Shown here piece by piece: positions 16,271 through 25,354 of a stretch of DNA of 64,000 bases. How positions within the stretch are numbered: position 1 is the first letter of the stretch; every line of letters starts with the position of its first letter. The notes beneath the pieces are model-generated. The model was not told the origin of the DNA. It worked only from the letters and a program-made list of their open reading frames with translations, and ran no database searches. The DNA lies in NCBI GenBank assembly GCA_040223615.1, contig JAVKFY010000061.1, positions 62,001 to 126,000 of the forward strand. Reading direction: 5' to 3'. The translations under genes were made by a program, and so were the position numbers. Source of the DNA: JAVKFY01 sp040223615 (lineage in GTDB: Bacteria > Pseudomonadota > Alphaproteobacteria > GCA-2731375).

Positions 16271-17146
16271 ATGGAGCAACCCGTGCCGCCCCCGCCGCTG
16301 GTCACCGTGGTCACGCCGAACCTGAATGGCGGCCGTTTCCTTGGCCAAGCCATCGCCTCGGTGGCCGCGCAGGAGGGCGTGCGGGTCGAGCACATCGTGG
16401 TCGACGGCGGCTCGACCGACGACAGCCGCGACATCCTCGAGGCACGCGAGGACAAGCTCGCCTGGTTCGTCGAGCCGGGCAGCGGCCAGGCCGCCGCCAT
16501 CGCCGCCGGCTTCGCGCGCGCCTCTGGCGACTACCTGACCTGGCTCAACGCCGACGACCTGTACCGGCCCGGCGCCCTGGCGGCGATGGTCGCCGCGCTC
16601 ACCGAGGCGCCCGACGCGGCGCTGGTCTACGGCGATGCCGATTTCGTCGACGCCGATGGCGGTTTCATCCGTGCTGCCGCGCATGTCGAGGACTTCAGCT
16701 ATCGCCGCCTGCTGCACGATCTCGATTTCATCGTGCAGCCTGCCAGCCTGTTCCGCCGCGACGCCTACGAAGCCGTTGGTGGCCTGGATCAGCGGCTGCA
16801 CTACGCCATGGACTACGACCTGTGGCTCAAGCTCGGCGCCAGGTACCGCGTTGTCCGCCTGCCCCGCACCCTGGCGGCCTATCGGCTGCACGGCGCCGGC
16901 AAGACCGAGACCGCCGGCTTCGCGCGCATCGCCGAGGTCGAGCGCGTGGCGCGCCGGCATGGCGGCCCCGGCCTGCCGTCCAACTTCGTCATCGAGAAGG
17001 CGGCGCTGCACTGGCACGAGCGCAGCCTGCGCGGTGCGGCGATGACGGCGGCGACCCTGCTGGCCGCGCCCGGCGCCTTGCGCGAACTGGCCAGCCGGCG
17101 CTTCTGGCGGGTGTGGCGCGCCGGCCGCCAGGCGGGAGCGGCGTAA
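16271..17146 (+). CDS. Family 2 glycosyltransferase
   Basis: A 291-residue GT-A enzyme that transfers a sugar from a nucleotide donor. LVTVVTPNLNGGRFLGQAIA opens the Rossmann-like fold, HIVVDGGSTDDS is the donor-binding loop, and TWLNADDLYRPG carries the DXD-like metal site. FAMDYDL-like HYAMDYDLWLKLG lies near the catalytic base. There is no membrane segment, so it should act in the cytoplasm or at the inner membrane face. It lies nine bases after the fusion gene and abuts the next glycosyltransferase directly. Sugar and linkage are unknown. Confidence 0.92.
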   Translation: MEQPVPPPPLVTVVTPNLNGGRFLGQAIASVAAQEGVRVEHIVVDGGSTDDSRDILEAREDKLAWFVEPGSGQAAAIAAGFARASGDYLTWLNADDLYRPGALAAMVAALTEAPDAALVYGDADFVDADGGFIRAAAHVEDFSYRRLLHDLDFIVQPASLFRRDAYEAVGGLDQRLHYAMDYDLWLKLGARYRVVRLPRTLAAYRLHGAGKTETAGFARIAEVERVARRHGGPGLPSNFVIEKAALHWHERSLRGAAMTAATLLAAPGALRELASRRFWRVWRAGRQAGAA

Positions 17147-18061
17147 ATGGCCGACACGCCCGCCGTCACCGTCGTCATTCCGACCCTGAACCGGGCCGAG
17201 CTGGTGCCGCAGGCGGTCGCCAGCGTGCTGGCCCAGGACGTCGGCGACTTCGAGCTGCTGGTGGTCGACGACGGCTCGACCGAGGACCTCGCCGCCGCGC
17301 TGGCCGAACCGCTGCGAGACCCGCGCGTCCGGCTGCTGCGGCACGAGACCAATCGCGGTCCCGCGGCGGCGCGCAATACCGGCATCGAGGCCGCGCGCGG
17401 CGAGGTCGTCGCTTTCCTTGACGCCGACGATACCTGGGCGCCGGAAAAGCTCGGCCGCCAGCTCGACGCCCTCAAGGCCGCGCCCGCCGGCACCGATGTG
17501 GCCTGCACCGGCTACCTGCTGCGCCGTCCGTTCAGCGGCGAGGAGGAGGTCCGGATCCCGGCCGACGCGGTCGACAACTGGTTCTCGCGCCTGCTCTGGG
17601 TCTGCGACCTCAGCCCCGGCAGCACCATGATGGTCCGCCGCGAGGTGTTCGGGCGCATCGGCCGCTTCGACGAACAGCTTCGCCGGCTGGAAGACCGCGA
17701 CTGGCTGCTGACCTACGCGCGCCAGGGCCGCATCCTGGTGGTGCCGCAGGTCCTGGCCACGATCAACCTGTCGCACGGCGCCGACCTCGACGAGGTACGC
17801 CACGCGCATCGCGTGATGTTCGAGCGCTACGCCGACGACGCGCGCCGGCTCGGCCCCGCCGCGTGGCGCACCTTCCGCGCCGCGATGGCGGTGGAGATGG
17901 TCTCGACCGCCTACTGGAGCGGACACTACGCCGTCGCCATACGGCACCTGGCGAGCGCGCTGCTGATCATGCCGCCGCGGCATTTTTCCTTCTATCGCCT
18001 GGTGCTGCGCCGCGCCGCCCAGGCCTGGCGCCGGCGGCTTGCCGGCAGTCTGGTGTGGTGA
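17147..18061 (+). CDS. Family 2 glycosyltransferase
   Basis: A 304-residue GT-A glycosyltransferase. PAVTVVIPTLNRAELVPQAV and ELLVVDDGSTEDL form the donor site, RGPAAARNTGIEAARGEVVA is the conserved GxxxARNxG block, and FLDADDTW is the metal-binding DXD. RLEDRDWLLTYAR matches the catalytic ED motif region. It starts immediately after the preceding stop and its own TGA shares the A with the next ATG (18061). It belongs to the glycan operon begun at 12289; acceptor unknown. Confidence 0.92.
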   Translation: MADTPAVTVVIPTLNRAELVPQAVASVLAQDVGDFELLVVDDGSTEDLAAALAEPLRDPRVRLLRHETNRGPAAARNTGIEAARGEVVAFLDADDTWAPEKLGRQLDALKAAPAGTDVACTGYLLRRPFSGEEEVRIPADAVDNWFSRLLWVCDLSPGSTMMVRREVFGRIGRFDEQLRRLEDRDWLLTYARQGRILVVPQVLATINLSHGADLDEVRHAHRVMFERYADDARRLGPAAWRTFRAAMAVEMVSTAYWSGHYAVAIRHLASALLIMPPRHFSFYRLVLRRAAQAWRRRLAGSLVW

Positions 18062-18894
18062 TGAGCGACGTGATGACGCGCGACGACGAGCTTTTCGAGC
18101 AGATGCGGACCCAGGGCTGGGCGGTGCTGCGCCAGGTCGTGCCGTCCGAGATCGTCGACGCCTGCATCGCCGAGTACGAGGCCACTGTGAAGCCCTACGA
18201 AGGCGAGGCGCTGCGCCAGTCGACCAATCCGGAAAAGCACATCCTGTCCGAGGCCGGCCACATCGTGAACGGCCTGCTCAACAGCCACATCCCCGGCCAG
18301 TGCCCGCCGCTGGACAGTTTTTCGAGAACCGTGCTGGCGGTGGTGACGCACGACAACCTGCAGGCCGCGATCCGCCGGCTGTCTGGACGTCAGACCGCGT
18401 CGTGCATGCAGACCATGGTGTTCGACTTCTCGCCGGCGACGATGGCGCACCAGGACTGCGTCTATCTCGACAGCGTGCCGTCCGGCGCGATGATCGCCGC
18501 CTGGGTCGCGCTGGAGGACATCGCCGAGGACGCCGGGCGGTTCTACGTGCTGCCGCTGGACCAGACCCCGCCGCTGCCGCCGTTCAGCCGCGAGGAGGTG
18601 TTCGAGCAGCACAGCTACATGCCGGCGGTGGAGCGGATCATGACCGAGCACGCCGGCAAGCTGATCGCGCCGGCGCTGAACAAGGGCGACGCGATCTTCT
18701 GGTCCTCGCGCACCATCCACGGCGCCTTCGCCGCCGCCGACCCGGCCCGCTCGCGCCGCTCGATCGCCGCGCATTACGTGCCCGAAGGGTACGATTTCGG
18801 TAACGTCTGGGGTCGAATCTATCGGCCGAAGACGCAAACTGTGAATGGCATGACCGTGCGCATGCCGCGTCTCACACCAGCGCCGACGGACTAA
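18061..18894 (+). CDS. Phytanoyl-CoA dioxygenase (PhyH) family protein
   Basis: A 277-residue Fe(II)/2-oxoglutarate oxygenase-like protein. AHQDC supplies the H130-x-D132 iron ligands, IHGAF supplies the distal His220, and SRRSIAAHY supplies the Arg expected to bind 2-oxoglutarate. Fold and length match the PhyH family, which hydroxylates many substrates, including sugars and lipids. The ATG at 18061 overlaps the upstream glycosyltransferase stop; a longer frame to 17863 lies inside that gene. As the last gene of the glycan operon it may hydroxylate a sugar or lipid part of the product, but this is inferred from context only. Confidence 0.88.
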   Translation: MSDVMTRDDELFEQMRTQGWAVLRQVVPSEIVDACIAEYEATVKPYEGEALRQSTNPEKHILSEAGHIVNGLLNSHIPGQCPPLDSFSRTVLAVVTHDNLQAAIRRLSGRQTASCMQTMVFDFSPATMAHQDCVYLDSVPSGAMIAAWVALEDIAEDAGRFYVLPLDQTPPLPPFSREEVFEQHSYMPAVERIMTEHAGKLIAPALNKGDAIFWSSRTIHGAFAAADPARSRRSIAAHYVPEGYDFGNVWGRIYRPKTQTVNGMTVRMPRLTPAPTD

Positions 18895-18936
18895 GACGCT
18901 GCGGCGGAAATGCCGCGTCATGACGTATAATAGGCC

Positions 18937-20013
18937 ATGAGCAAGTCGATCCTGCGCCAGCTCGTCTTGGTGCTGGTGGTGCTGGGACTGGGCGCCGCCG
19001 GCTACCGCTATGGCCTGCCGTTGATCAGCGCCGGCGAGGCGGCCAAGCCGCAGCAGAGCCGGCCGGCGCCGCGCGTGGTCGCGCTGGAGGTCGACTTCAA
19101 GCCGGAAGTGATCCGCTTCGAGGCGGTCGGCACCGCGCAGGCCTTGCGCTCCGTCATGCTGCACCCGGCCAGCGCCGGCGAGGTCACCGAGGTCAACATC
19201 GCCGCCGGCAGCAAGGTCGCGAAGGGCGACCTGCTGGTCCGACTCGACCAGCGCAACCAGGTCCTGGCCCGCCGGCTTGCCGCGGTGAAGGTGAAGAACG
19301 CCGAACAGCTCCTGCGCCGCTACGAGAAGACCGCCGGTTCCGGCGCGGTGCCGGAGAACACCGTCGAAGCCGCCCGCAACGCGCTGGCCGAGGCGCGCAT
19401 CGCGCTGGACCAGGCGACCGTGGCCTTGGCCGACCGCCAGGTCACCGCGCCGTTCGCCGGCATCGTCGGCATCACCGACGTCGAGGTCGGCCAGCGCATC
19501 GATCCCGACGATCCGATCGCCAGCTTGGACGACCGCGCCGCGCTGCTGATCTGGTTCGACATTCCCGAGGCGCTGATCGCGCGCATCAACGTCGGCCAGC
19601 CGATCCAGGTGGCCACCTGGGCCGAACGCGATGTCGCCCTGCAAGGCGAGATCGTCGACATCGGCAGCCGTATCGACCCCGCCACCCGCGCCTTCCGCGC
19701 CCGCGCCCGGCTCGACAATGCCGATGACCGGCTGCGCCCGGGCATGAGCTTCGCGGTGCGCCAGACCATCGCGGGCCAGCGCTACCCGGCGGTGCCGGAG
19801 GTGGCGGTGCAGTGGGGCGGCGACGGTGCCTTCCTGTGGGTGATCCGCGACGGCAAGGCGCGCCGCGTGCCGGTCACCATCGTGCAACGCCAGGGCGGCG
19901 AGGTGCTGGTCGCCGCCGAGCTCGCCGAGGCCGAGCTGGTGGTCATCGAGGGCGTGCAGAAGATGCGCGAGGGCCGCGAGGCCGAACACACCCTGGCCGA
20001 GAATACCGGATGA
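18937..20013 (+). CDS. RND efflux periplasmic adaptor (AcrA/MexA type)
   Basis: A 358-residue membrane-fusion protein of a tripartite efflux pump. It has an N-terminal anchor (LRQLVLVLVVLGLGAAGYRYG), a lipoyl half SVMLHPASAGEVTEVNIAAG, a hairpin helix, and the strand APFAGIVGITDVEVGQRIDP. The downstream beta-barrel segment RLRPGMSFAVR is typical. TATAAT lies only five bases before the ATG (18926-18931), with no ribosome site, so the transcript could be leaderless; no good -35 is visible. The stop overlaps the permease start by four bases (ATGA). Confidence 0.93.
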   Translation: MSKSILRQLVLVLVVLGLGAAGYRYGLPLISAGEAAKPQQSRPAPRVVALEVDFKPEVIRFEAVGTAQALRSVMLHPASAGEVTEVNIAAGSKVAKGDLLVRLDQRNQVLARRLAAVKVKNAEQLLRRYEKTAGSGAVPENTVEAARNALAEARIALDQATVALADRQVTAPFAGIVGITDVEVGQRIDPDDPIASLDDRAALLIWFDIPEALIARINVGQPIQVATWAERDVALQGEIVDIGSRIDPATRAFRARARLDNADDRLRPGMSFAVRQTIAGQRYPAVPEVAVQWGGDGAFLWVIRDGKARRVPVTIVQRQGGEVLVAAELAEAELVVIEGVQKMREGREAEHTLAENTG

Positions 20014-23000
20014 GCGATTCCCAGGACCGCGGCCTGCCCGGCCTGTCGATCCGCCGCCCGATGCTGGTGGCGGTGATGAACCTGCTGATACTGCTGGCCG
20101 GCCTGGGCGCGATCCTCGGCGTCGAGGTGCGCGAGCTGCCCGATGTCGACCGGCCGGTGGTCTCGGTGCGCGCCAATTTTCCCGGCGGCTCGCCGGAGAC
20201 CCTGGACGCCGAGGTCACCAGCAAGGTCGAGGGCGCGGTCGCCCGGGTCTCCGGCGTGCTGTCGATCCGCTCCTCGTCCGAAGAGGACAATTTCCGCATC
20301 TTCGCCGAGTTCGCGCCCGGCGCCGATCTCGACGTCGCCGCCGCCGACGTGCGCGAGGCGGTCAGTCGGGTGCAGCGCGAACTGCCCGACGGCGTCGAAC
20401 AGCTCACCGTGGTGAAATCGGACAGCGACGCGGAGCCGGTGGTGCGCCTGGCCGCCTGGTCCGACAGTCTGAGCCAGGAAGCGCTGACCGACGTCGTCGA
20501 GAACGACATCCTGCCGAACCTGGTCTCGCTGCCCGGCGTTGCCGACGTGACCCTGAATGGCGACCGCGAGCAGCTCTTGCGGGTGATCGTCGACCCGCTG
20601 CGCCTGGCCAGCTTCGGCCTGTCGATCACCGACGTGTCCGCCACCCTGCGCGACGCGCCGTTCGACAAGCCGGTCGGCAGCTTCCGCTCGGTCGACATGG
20701 AACTGCTGGTCCGCGCCGACGCCAACGCGATCACCGCCGACGCCGTGGAAGACCTGTTGATCGACGCGACGACGCGGATCGGTGACGTTGCCCAGGTCAC
20801 TTTCGGCCCGAAGGACGCGACCTCCTACGTGCGGTTGAACGGCCGGCCGGTGATCGGGCTCGGCATCATCCGCCAGGCCGGCGCCAACACCATCACCATC
20901 TCCAATGGCGTCGCCGAGGCGGTGGTGGCGCTGAACCAGCGCTTCGACAACGTCACCGTCGAAGTCACCTCCGACGACGCGGTGTTCATCAAGGGCTCGA
21001 TCCGCGAAGTGGCGATCACGCTGGCCATCGCCGTGGTCATCGTGATCCTGACCCTGTGGCTGTTCCTCGGCTCGTTCCGCGCGACGCTGGTGCCGTCGGT
21101 GGCGATCCCGATCGCGCTGATCGGCACCGTCGCGGCGATCTGGCTGGTCGGCTTCTCGATCAACCTGCTGACCTTGCTGGCGCTGGTGCTGGCCACCGGC
21201 ATGATCGTCGACGACGCCATCGTGGTGCTGGAGAACGTGCAACGCCGCAAGGCCCAGGGCCTGGGCGCCCGCGCCGCGGCGGTGCTCGGCACCCGCCAGG
21301 TGTTCTTCGCCATCCTGGCCACCACCGCCACGCTGATCGCGGTATTCGTGCCGATCGCCTTCCTGCCGGGCACGGCGGGCCGGCTGTTCCGCGAGTTCGG
21401 CTTCGTGCTGGCCATCGCGGTGGCGATCTCCAGCTTCGTCGCGCTGTCGCTGGTGCCGATGCTGTCGGCCCGGATCGGCGACCGGCCGCCGCGCCGGCCG
21501 CGCCTGTTCGTGCCGGTGGCGCGCTTCGGCGGCTGGCTGGCGCACGGCTATGACCGGGCCTTGAAGGCCGCGCTGGCGGCGCCGCTGGTGGTACTCGCCG
21601 CCGCGCTGGGTTTCGCCGGCCTGGCCTGGGTGGTCTACCTCGACCTGCCGAAGGAGTTGCTGCCGTCGGAGGATCGCGGCCAGTTCTTCATCGTCGCCAC
21701 CGGACCAGACGGCGTCGGCCTGCCCTATACCGAGCGCCAGGCCGAGCAGGTCGAGGCGGTGTTGCGGCCCTATGTCGACAGTGGCGAGATCACCTCGCTG
21801 TTCACCATCGTCGGCCGCTGGGACCTGAACCGTACCTTCGTGCTGGCGCCGCTGGCGCCGTGGGACGAACGCGAGCGCGGCCAGCAGGAGATCGTCGCCG
21901 AGCTGCGCGGCAAGATGGCGGCGCTGCCCGGCGTCGTGGTCTGGTTCCGCACGCCGAACAGCCTCGGACTGCGCGGCAATCGCGGCAATCTCGAAGTGGC
22001 GTTGATCGGCACCGACTACAGCCACCTGTTCGAGGCCTCCAAGGTGATGGCGCGCGCCATCGAGGACGAAACGCCGAACCTGTCGAACCCGGAAATCTCC
22101 TACCAGCCGACGCAACCGCAGCTGTCGATCAAGATCGATCGCCGCCGCGCCGCCGACCTCGGCGTGCCGCTGGCCGACCTGACCGCCACGCTGCGCGCCA
22201 TGGTCGACGGCGACGAGATCGCCGACCTCAACGTCGCCGGCCGCGCCGTGCCGATCCTGCTGCAATCGGCCAGCGGCCAGATCAACGACCCGACCGACCT
22301 CACCAACCTGTTCGTGCGCGCCGCCGACGGCCGCCTGGTGCCGCTGACCAGCCTGGTCACCCTGGAGGAGGCGGGCGTCGCCGCCGAGCTCGACCGCCAC
22401 GCCCAGCGCCGCGCGGTGGAGATCGACGCCAGCCTCGCCGACGGCTATCCGCTGGCCAATGCCGTCGCCGACGCCCAGGCGCTGGCCGACCGGCTGCTGC
22501 CCGCCGGCGCCGAGATGATCCTGCTCGGCGAGGCCAAGACCCTGCAGGAGACCTCCAGCACCGTCGGCATCACCTACGCGGTGGCGCTGCTGGTGGTGTT
22601 CCTGGTGCTGGCGGCGCAGTTCGAGAGCCTGACCAGCGCCGCCGTCATCGTCGTCACCGTGCCGTTCGGGCTGGCCGCGGCGGTGTTCGCGCTGCTGCTG
22701 ACCGGCACCTCGATCAACATCTATTCGCAGATCGGCCTGATCATGCTGATCGGCCTGATGGCCAAGAACGGGATACTGCTGGTCGAGTTCGCCGACCAGC
22801 TCCGTGACCAGGGCCACTCGGTGCGCCAGGCCGTCACCACCTCGGCACGCGTCCGCCTGCGCCCGATCGTGATGACCCTGCTGTCGACGATTCTGGGCGG
22901 CTTGCCGCTGATCCTCGGGTCGGGACCGGGCGCCGAGGCGCGCGCCGCCATCGGCTGGGTCGCCTTCGGCGGGCTCGGGCTGGCGGCGATCTTCACGCTG

Positions 23001-23135
23001 TTCCTGACGCCGGTGGTGTACCTGTTCCTCGCCGGCCTGTCGAAGCCGCGCGTCGACGCCACCGACCGGCTGAAACGCGAGTTGCGCGATGCCGACCAGG
23101 TGCACGACGACGCGCTGGAGCAGGCCGCCGAATGA
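20010..23135 (+). CDS. RND efflux inner-membrane transporter (AcrB/MexB type)
   Basis: A 1041-residue proton-driven drug/solute exporter. GLSIRRPMLVAVMNLLILLA is the first membrane helix and GGSPETLDAEVTSKVEGAV is the conserved pore-domain start. Helix 4 carries the proton-relay pair in MIVDDAIVVLENV. The second half repeats the layout, ending with IGLIMLIGLMAKNGILLVEF and RLRPIVMT. Length is right for the HAE1/HAE2 class. The frame is open from 19812, but the ATG at 20010 overlaps the adaptor stop and is the sensible start. The outer-membrane lipoprotein gene overlaps its end. Substrate unknown. Confidence 0.95.
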   Translation: MSDSQDRGLPGLSIRRPMLVAVMNLLILLAGLGAILGVEVRELPDVDRPVVSVRANFPGGSPETLDAEVTSKVEGAVARVSGVLSIRSSSEEDNFRIFAEFAPGADLDVAAADVREAVSRVQRELPDGVEQLTVVKSDSDAEPVVRLAAWSDSLSQEALTDVVENDILPNLVSLPGVADVTLNGDREQLLRVIVDPLRLASFGLSITDVSATLRDAPFDKPVGSFRSVDMELLVRADANAITADAVEDLLIDATTRIGDVAQVTFGPKDATSYVRLNGRPVIGLGIIRQAGANTITISNGVAEAVVALNQRFDNVTVEVTSDDAVFIKGSIREVAITLAIAVVIVILTLWLFLGSFRATLVPSVAIPIALIGTVAAIWLVGFSINLLTLLALVLATGMIVDDAIVVLENVQRRKAQGLGARAAAVLGTRQVFFAILATTATLIAVFVPIAFLPGTAGRLFREFGFVLAIAVAISSFVALSLVPMLSARIGDRPPRRPRLFVPVARFGGWLAHGYDRALKAALAAPLVVLAAALGFAGLAWVVYLDLPKELLPSEDRGQFFIVATGPDGVGLPYTERQAEQVEAVLRPYVDSGEITSLFTIVGRWDLNRTFVLAPLAPWDERERGQQEIVAELRGKMAALPGVVVWFRTPNSLGLRGNRGNLEVALIGTDYSHLFEASKVMARAIEDETPNLSNPEISYQPTQPQLSIKIDRRRAADLGVPLADLTATLRAMVDGDEIADLNVAGRAVPILLQSASGQINDPTDLTNLFVRAADGRLVPLTSLVTLEEAGVAAELDRHAQRRAVEIDASLADGYPLANAVADAQALADRLLPAGAEMILLGEAKTLQETSSTVGITYAVALLVVFLVLAAQFESLTSAAVIVVTVPFGLAAAVFALLLTGTSINIYSQIGLIMLIGLMAKNGILLVEFADQLRDQGHSVRQAVTTSARVRLRPIVMTLLSTILGGLPLILGSGPGAEARAAIGWVAFGGLGLAAIFTLFLTPVVYLFLAGLSKPRVDATDRLKRELRDADQVHDDALEQAAE

Positions 23136-24496
23136 GGCTGCCGAGACTCGCGTCGCTGGCGCCGGCAACGCTGCTGGCGTTGGCGCTAACCGGCTGCATC
23201 GCCAAGGTCGGCCCGGACCACGCCGACCCCCATCTTTCCACGCCCGAGACATATTCGAGTTCGGCGCCGGCGCCGGCCGAGATCGGCCCCTGGTGGCGAG
23301 GCTTCGGCGACCCCACGCTGAGCGGGCTGGTCGAAGCCGCGCTGGCCGACAATCTCGACATCGCCGCCGCCGGTGCCCGGCTGGCCGAGGCCCGCGCGCT
23401 GGCCGCCGTGGCCGACGCCGCCACCAGCCCGACGCTCGACGGCAGCGTCACGGCGCAGAAGTCGACGACGATCTCCGGCGACCGCGACAACGAGCCGACG
23501 CCGCTGCAAGGTGCCGCGCTGGCGTCGTGGGTGCCCGACCTGTTCGGCGGCAAGGCGCGGGCCAGCGAGTCCGCCGCCGCCGAGTTGCGCCGGCGCGAGG
23601 CGCTGACCGCCGAGGCGCGCCGCCAGGTCGCCGCCGACGTGGTCCGCCGCTACGTCGAGACCGGGCGCGACTGGGCCCGTCTGCAACTGGTCGAGGAGTC
23701 GCTGGCGCTACGGCAGAAGACCCTGGACCTGGTCGAGCAGCGTTTCGCCGCCGGCCTTGCCGCGCAGCTCGACGTCAGCCGCGCCCGCGCTGACCTCGCC
23801 GCCACCAGGGCCCAGCGCGGCCCGCTCTATCTGTCGATCAACAGCTCGCGCAACGCGCTGACCGTCCTGCTGGGCGGCGTGGAACATCGCGGCACCGCCG
23901 CCCCGCCGCGCTTCGCCGGCGGCCCGGACGTCGGCCTGCCCGCCGACCTGCTGCGCGCCCGGCCCGACGTGGTCGCGGCGGAAGCCAACCTGGCCCGCGC
24001 CACCGCCGACATCGGCGTTGCCGAGGCCCGGCTCTACCCCATGCTGACCCTGCCGGCGAGCCTGACGCTGGGCCTGGAGAATCTGACCAGCGGCGTCGCC
24101 ATCGACGCCTTCGTCGCCGCCATCGCCGGCACGCTCGACATCCCGATCTTCGATGGCGGCGCCCGCCGCGCCCAGGTCGACGCGGCGGAGGCCCGCGCCG
24201 CCGAAGCGCTGCTGCTCTACCGTCAGGCCCTGCTGCAGGCGATCGCGGATGTGCAGACCGCGCTGGTCGCCCTGGCCTCGGCCGAGACCCGCCGCGACGA
24301 CCTCACCGCCGCCGTCGCCGCCGCCGAAGCCGCCGCGCGCCAGGCCGAGACGCTCTACACCCAGGGCCTGACCGGTTTCCTCGACGTGCTCGACGCGCAA
24401 CGCACGCTGCTCGACACAAGACAATCGCTGGTCATCGCCGAGGCGGATATCGGGCTGGCGGCGGCTGATCTCCACAGCGCCGTTGGCGGTTCTTGA
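23132..24496 (+). CDS. RND outer-membrane channel lipoprotein (NodT/OprM family)
   Basis: A 454-residue TolC-like channel. The N-terminus is a lipoprotein signal with lipobox LTGC (Cys22). PWWRGFGDPTLSGLVEAALADN is the classic NodT opening; two outer-membrane efflux repeats follow, including VDLPADLLRARPDVVAAEANLA-like GLPADLLRARPDVVAAE. It completes the tripartite pump with the two upstream genes, overlapping the permease stop by four bases. It could also serve the type I exporter at 8313, which has no channel of its own here, but nothing in the sequence shows that. Confidence 0.94.
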   Translation: MRLPRLASLAPATLLALALTGCIAKVGPDHADPHLSTPETYSSSAPAPAEIGPWWRGFGDPTLSGLVEAALADNLDIAAAGARLAEARALAAVADAATSPTLDGSVTAQKSTTISGDRDNEPTPLQGAALASWVPDLFGGKARASESAAAELRRREALTAEARRQVAADVVRRYVETGRDWARLQLVEESLALRQKTLDLVEQRFAAGLAAQLDVSRARADLAATRAQRGPLYLSINSSRNALTVLLGGVEHRGTAAPPRFAGGPDVGLPADLLRARPDVVAAEANLARATADIGVAEARLYPMLTLPASLTLGLENLTSGVAIDAFVAAIAGTLDIPIFDGGARRAQVDAAEARAAEALLLYRQALLQAIADVQTALVALASAETRRDDLTAAVAAAEAAARQAETLYTQGLTGFLDVLDAQRTLLDTRQSLVIAEADIGLAAADLHSAVGGS

Positions 24497-24520
24497 GCGA
24501 TGGTTCCTCAATGCGTTGCG

Positions 24521-24537
24521 CCCGGCCTTGAGCCGGG
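24521..24537. repeat. REP-like hairpin
   Basis: CCCGGCCTTGAGCCGGG, a perfect 6-bp stem with a 5-base loop, followed by ATGACGG. It shares its core with the arm at 281-311 and lies between the convergent efflux and ABC-permease genes, where it may also limit read-through. Confidence 0.65.
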
Positions 24538-24553
24538 ATGACGGATAGGGCCG

Positions 24554-25354
24554 TTACAACTGGTCCGCGAAGCCGCCGCGCAGGCGTTCGAAGACGCGGT
24601 AGGCGACCCAGGCCAGCACCGCCAGCACCGCGCACACGATGACGTAGCCGGTCCAGTTCGGCATCGGGCCGCCGACCAGAGACCAGCGGAAACAGCCGAT
24701 GACGTGGGTCAACGGATTGAACTGCAACGGCGTCTGCAACCAGTCCGGCGCCGCTTCGAGCGGATACAACACCGGACTGCCGAACAGCAGCATCTGCGAA
24801 ATCACCGCCATGGCGTGGCTCAGATCGCGCAAGTAGACGCCAAGCGCCGCCAGCAACCAGGCCAGCGCCAGGCCCAACAGAGCCAGCGGCAGGTAGGCCA
24901 CCGGCAGGGTCCAAAGGAACATCGGCCCGACCTTCAGGCCCCACAGCGCCGCCACCGCCAGGATCGCCACGGCGATCAGCGAGGGCAGCAGCGCCGCCCC
25001 GACCAGCGCCGGCGCCAGCAGGTGCACCGGGAAAATCGCCTTGCGCACGTAGTTCGGGACCATCAACACGGCATTCGGCGCCCGGTTCAGCACTTCGGTG
25101 ACCACCCAGAACGGGATCAGCCCGCCGAACAGGTGCAGCGCGAACAGCTCCGGCGCGCCGCCGGACCAGAAGCGCGGCTTGAACACCGAGGTGAACACCA
25201 CCGTGTAGACGGCAAGCACCAGGATCGCAGTCACTGCCGGCCAGGCAAATCCCAACACCGTGCCGCGATAGCGCAGCGTCAGGTCGCGCCAGACCAGGTT
25301 GCCGAGCAGCTCCAGCCGCGCCCGGCGCGCCGATGAGACGTCAGCCGCGCTCAT
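24554..25354 (-). CDS. ABC-2 polysaccharide export permease (Wzm/KpsM type)
   Basis: A 266-residue permease with about six membrane helices (VLGFAWPAVTAILVLAVYTV; FGGLIPFWVVTEVL; LIAVAILAVAALWGL; LALLGLALAWLLAALGVYL; MLLFGSPVLYPLE; VIVCAVLAVLAWVAY). RDLTLRYRGTVLGFAW and FFxSPVxYP-like LFGSPVLYPLEAAP are hallmarks of Wzm-type exporters of lipid-linked O-antigen or capsule. An ATG at 25360 is an equal alternative start. It overlaps the upstream sulfotransferase and probably pairs with the Wzt-like ATPase at 26195. Confidence 0.92.
   Translation of the reverse strand: MSAADVSSARRARLELLGNLVWRDLTLRYRGTVLGFAWPAVTAILVLAVYTVVFTSVFKPRFWSGGAPELFALHLFGGLIPFWVVTEVLNRAPNAVLMVPNYVRKAIFPVHLLAPALVGAALLPSLIAVAILAVAALWGLKVGPMFLWTLPVAYLPLALLGLALAWLLAALGVYLRDLSHAMAVISQMLLFGSPVLYPLEAAPDWLQTPLQFNPLTHVIGCFRWSLVGGPMPNWTGYVIVCAVLAVLAWVAYRVFERLRGGFADQL

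Noticed and set aside
14081..17983. A 1300-residue minus-strand open frame across the glycosyltransferase genes
   Set aside because: It is antisense to well-supported genes with clear motifs and reads as low-complexity His/Arg/Gly sequence, a usual by-product of GC-rich third positions.
19782..23252. A 1156-residue minus-strand open frame across the RND operon
   Set aside because: Antisense shadow of the RND transporter; dominated by Gln/His/Arg/Gly/Asp with no domain.
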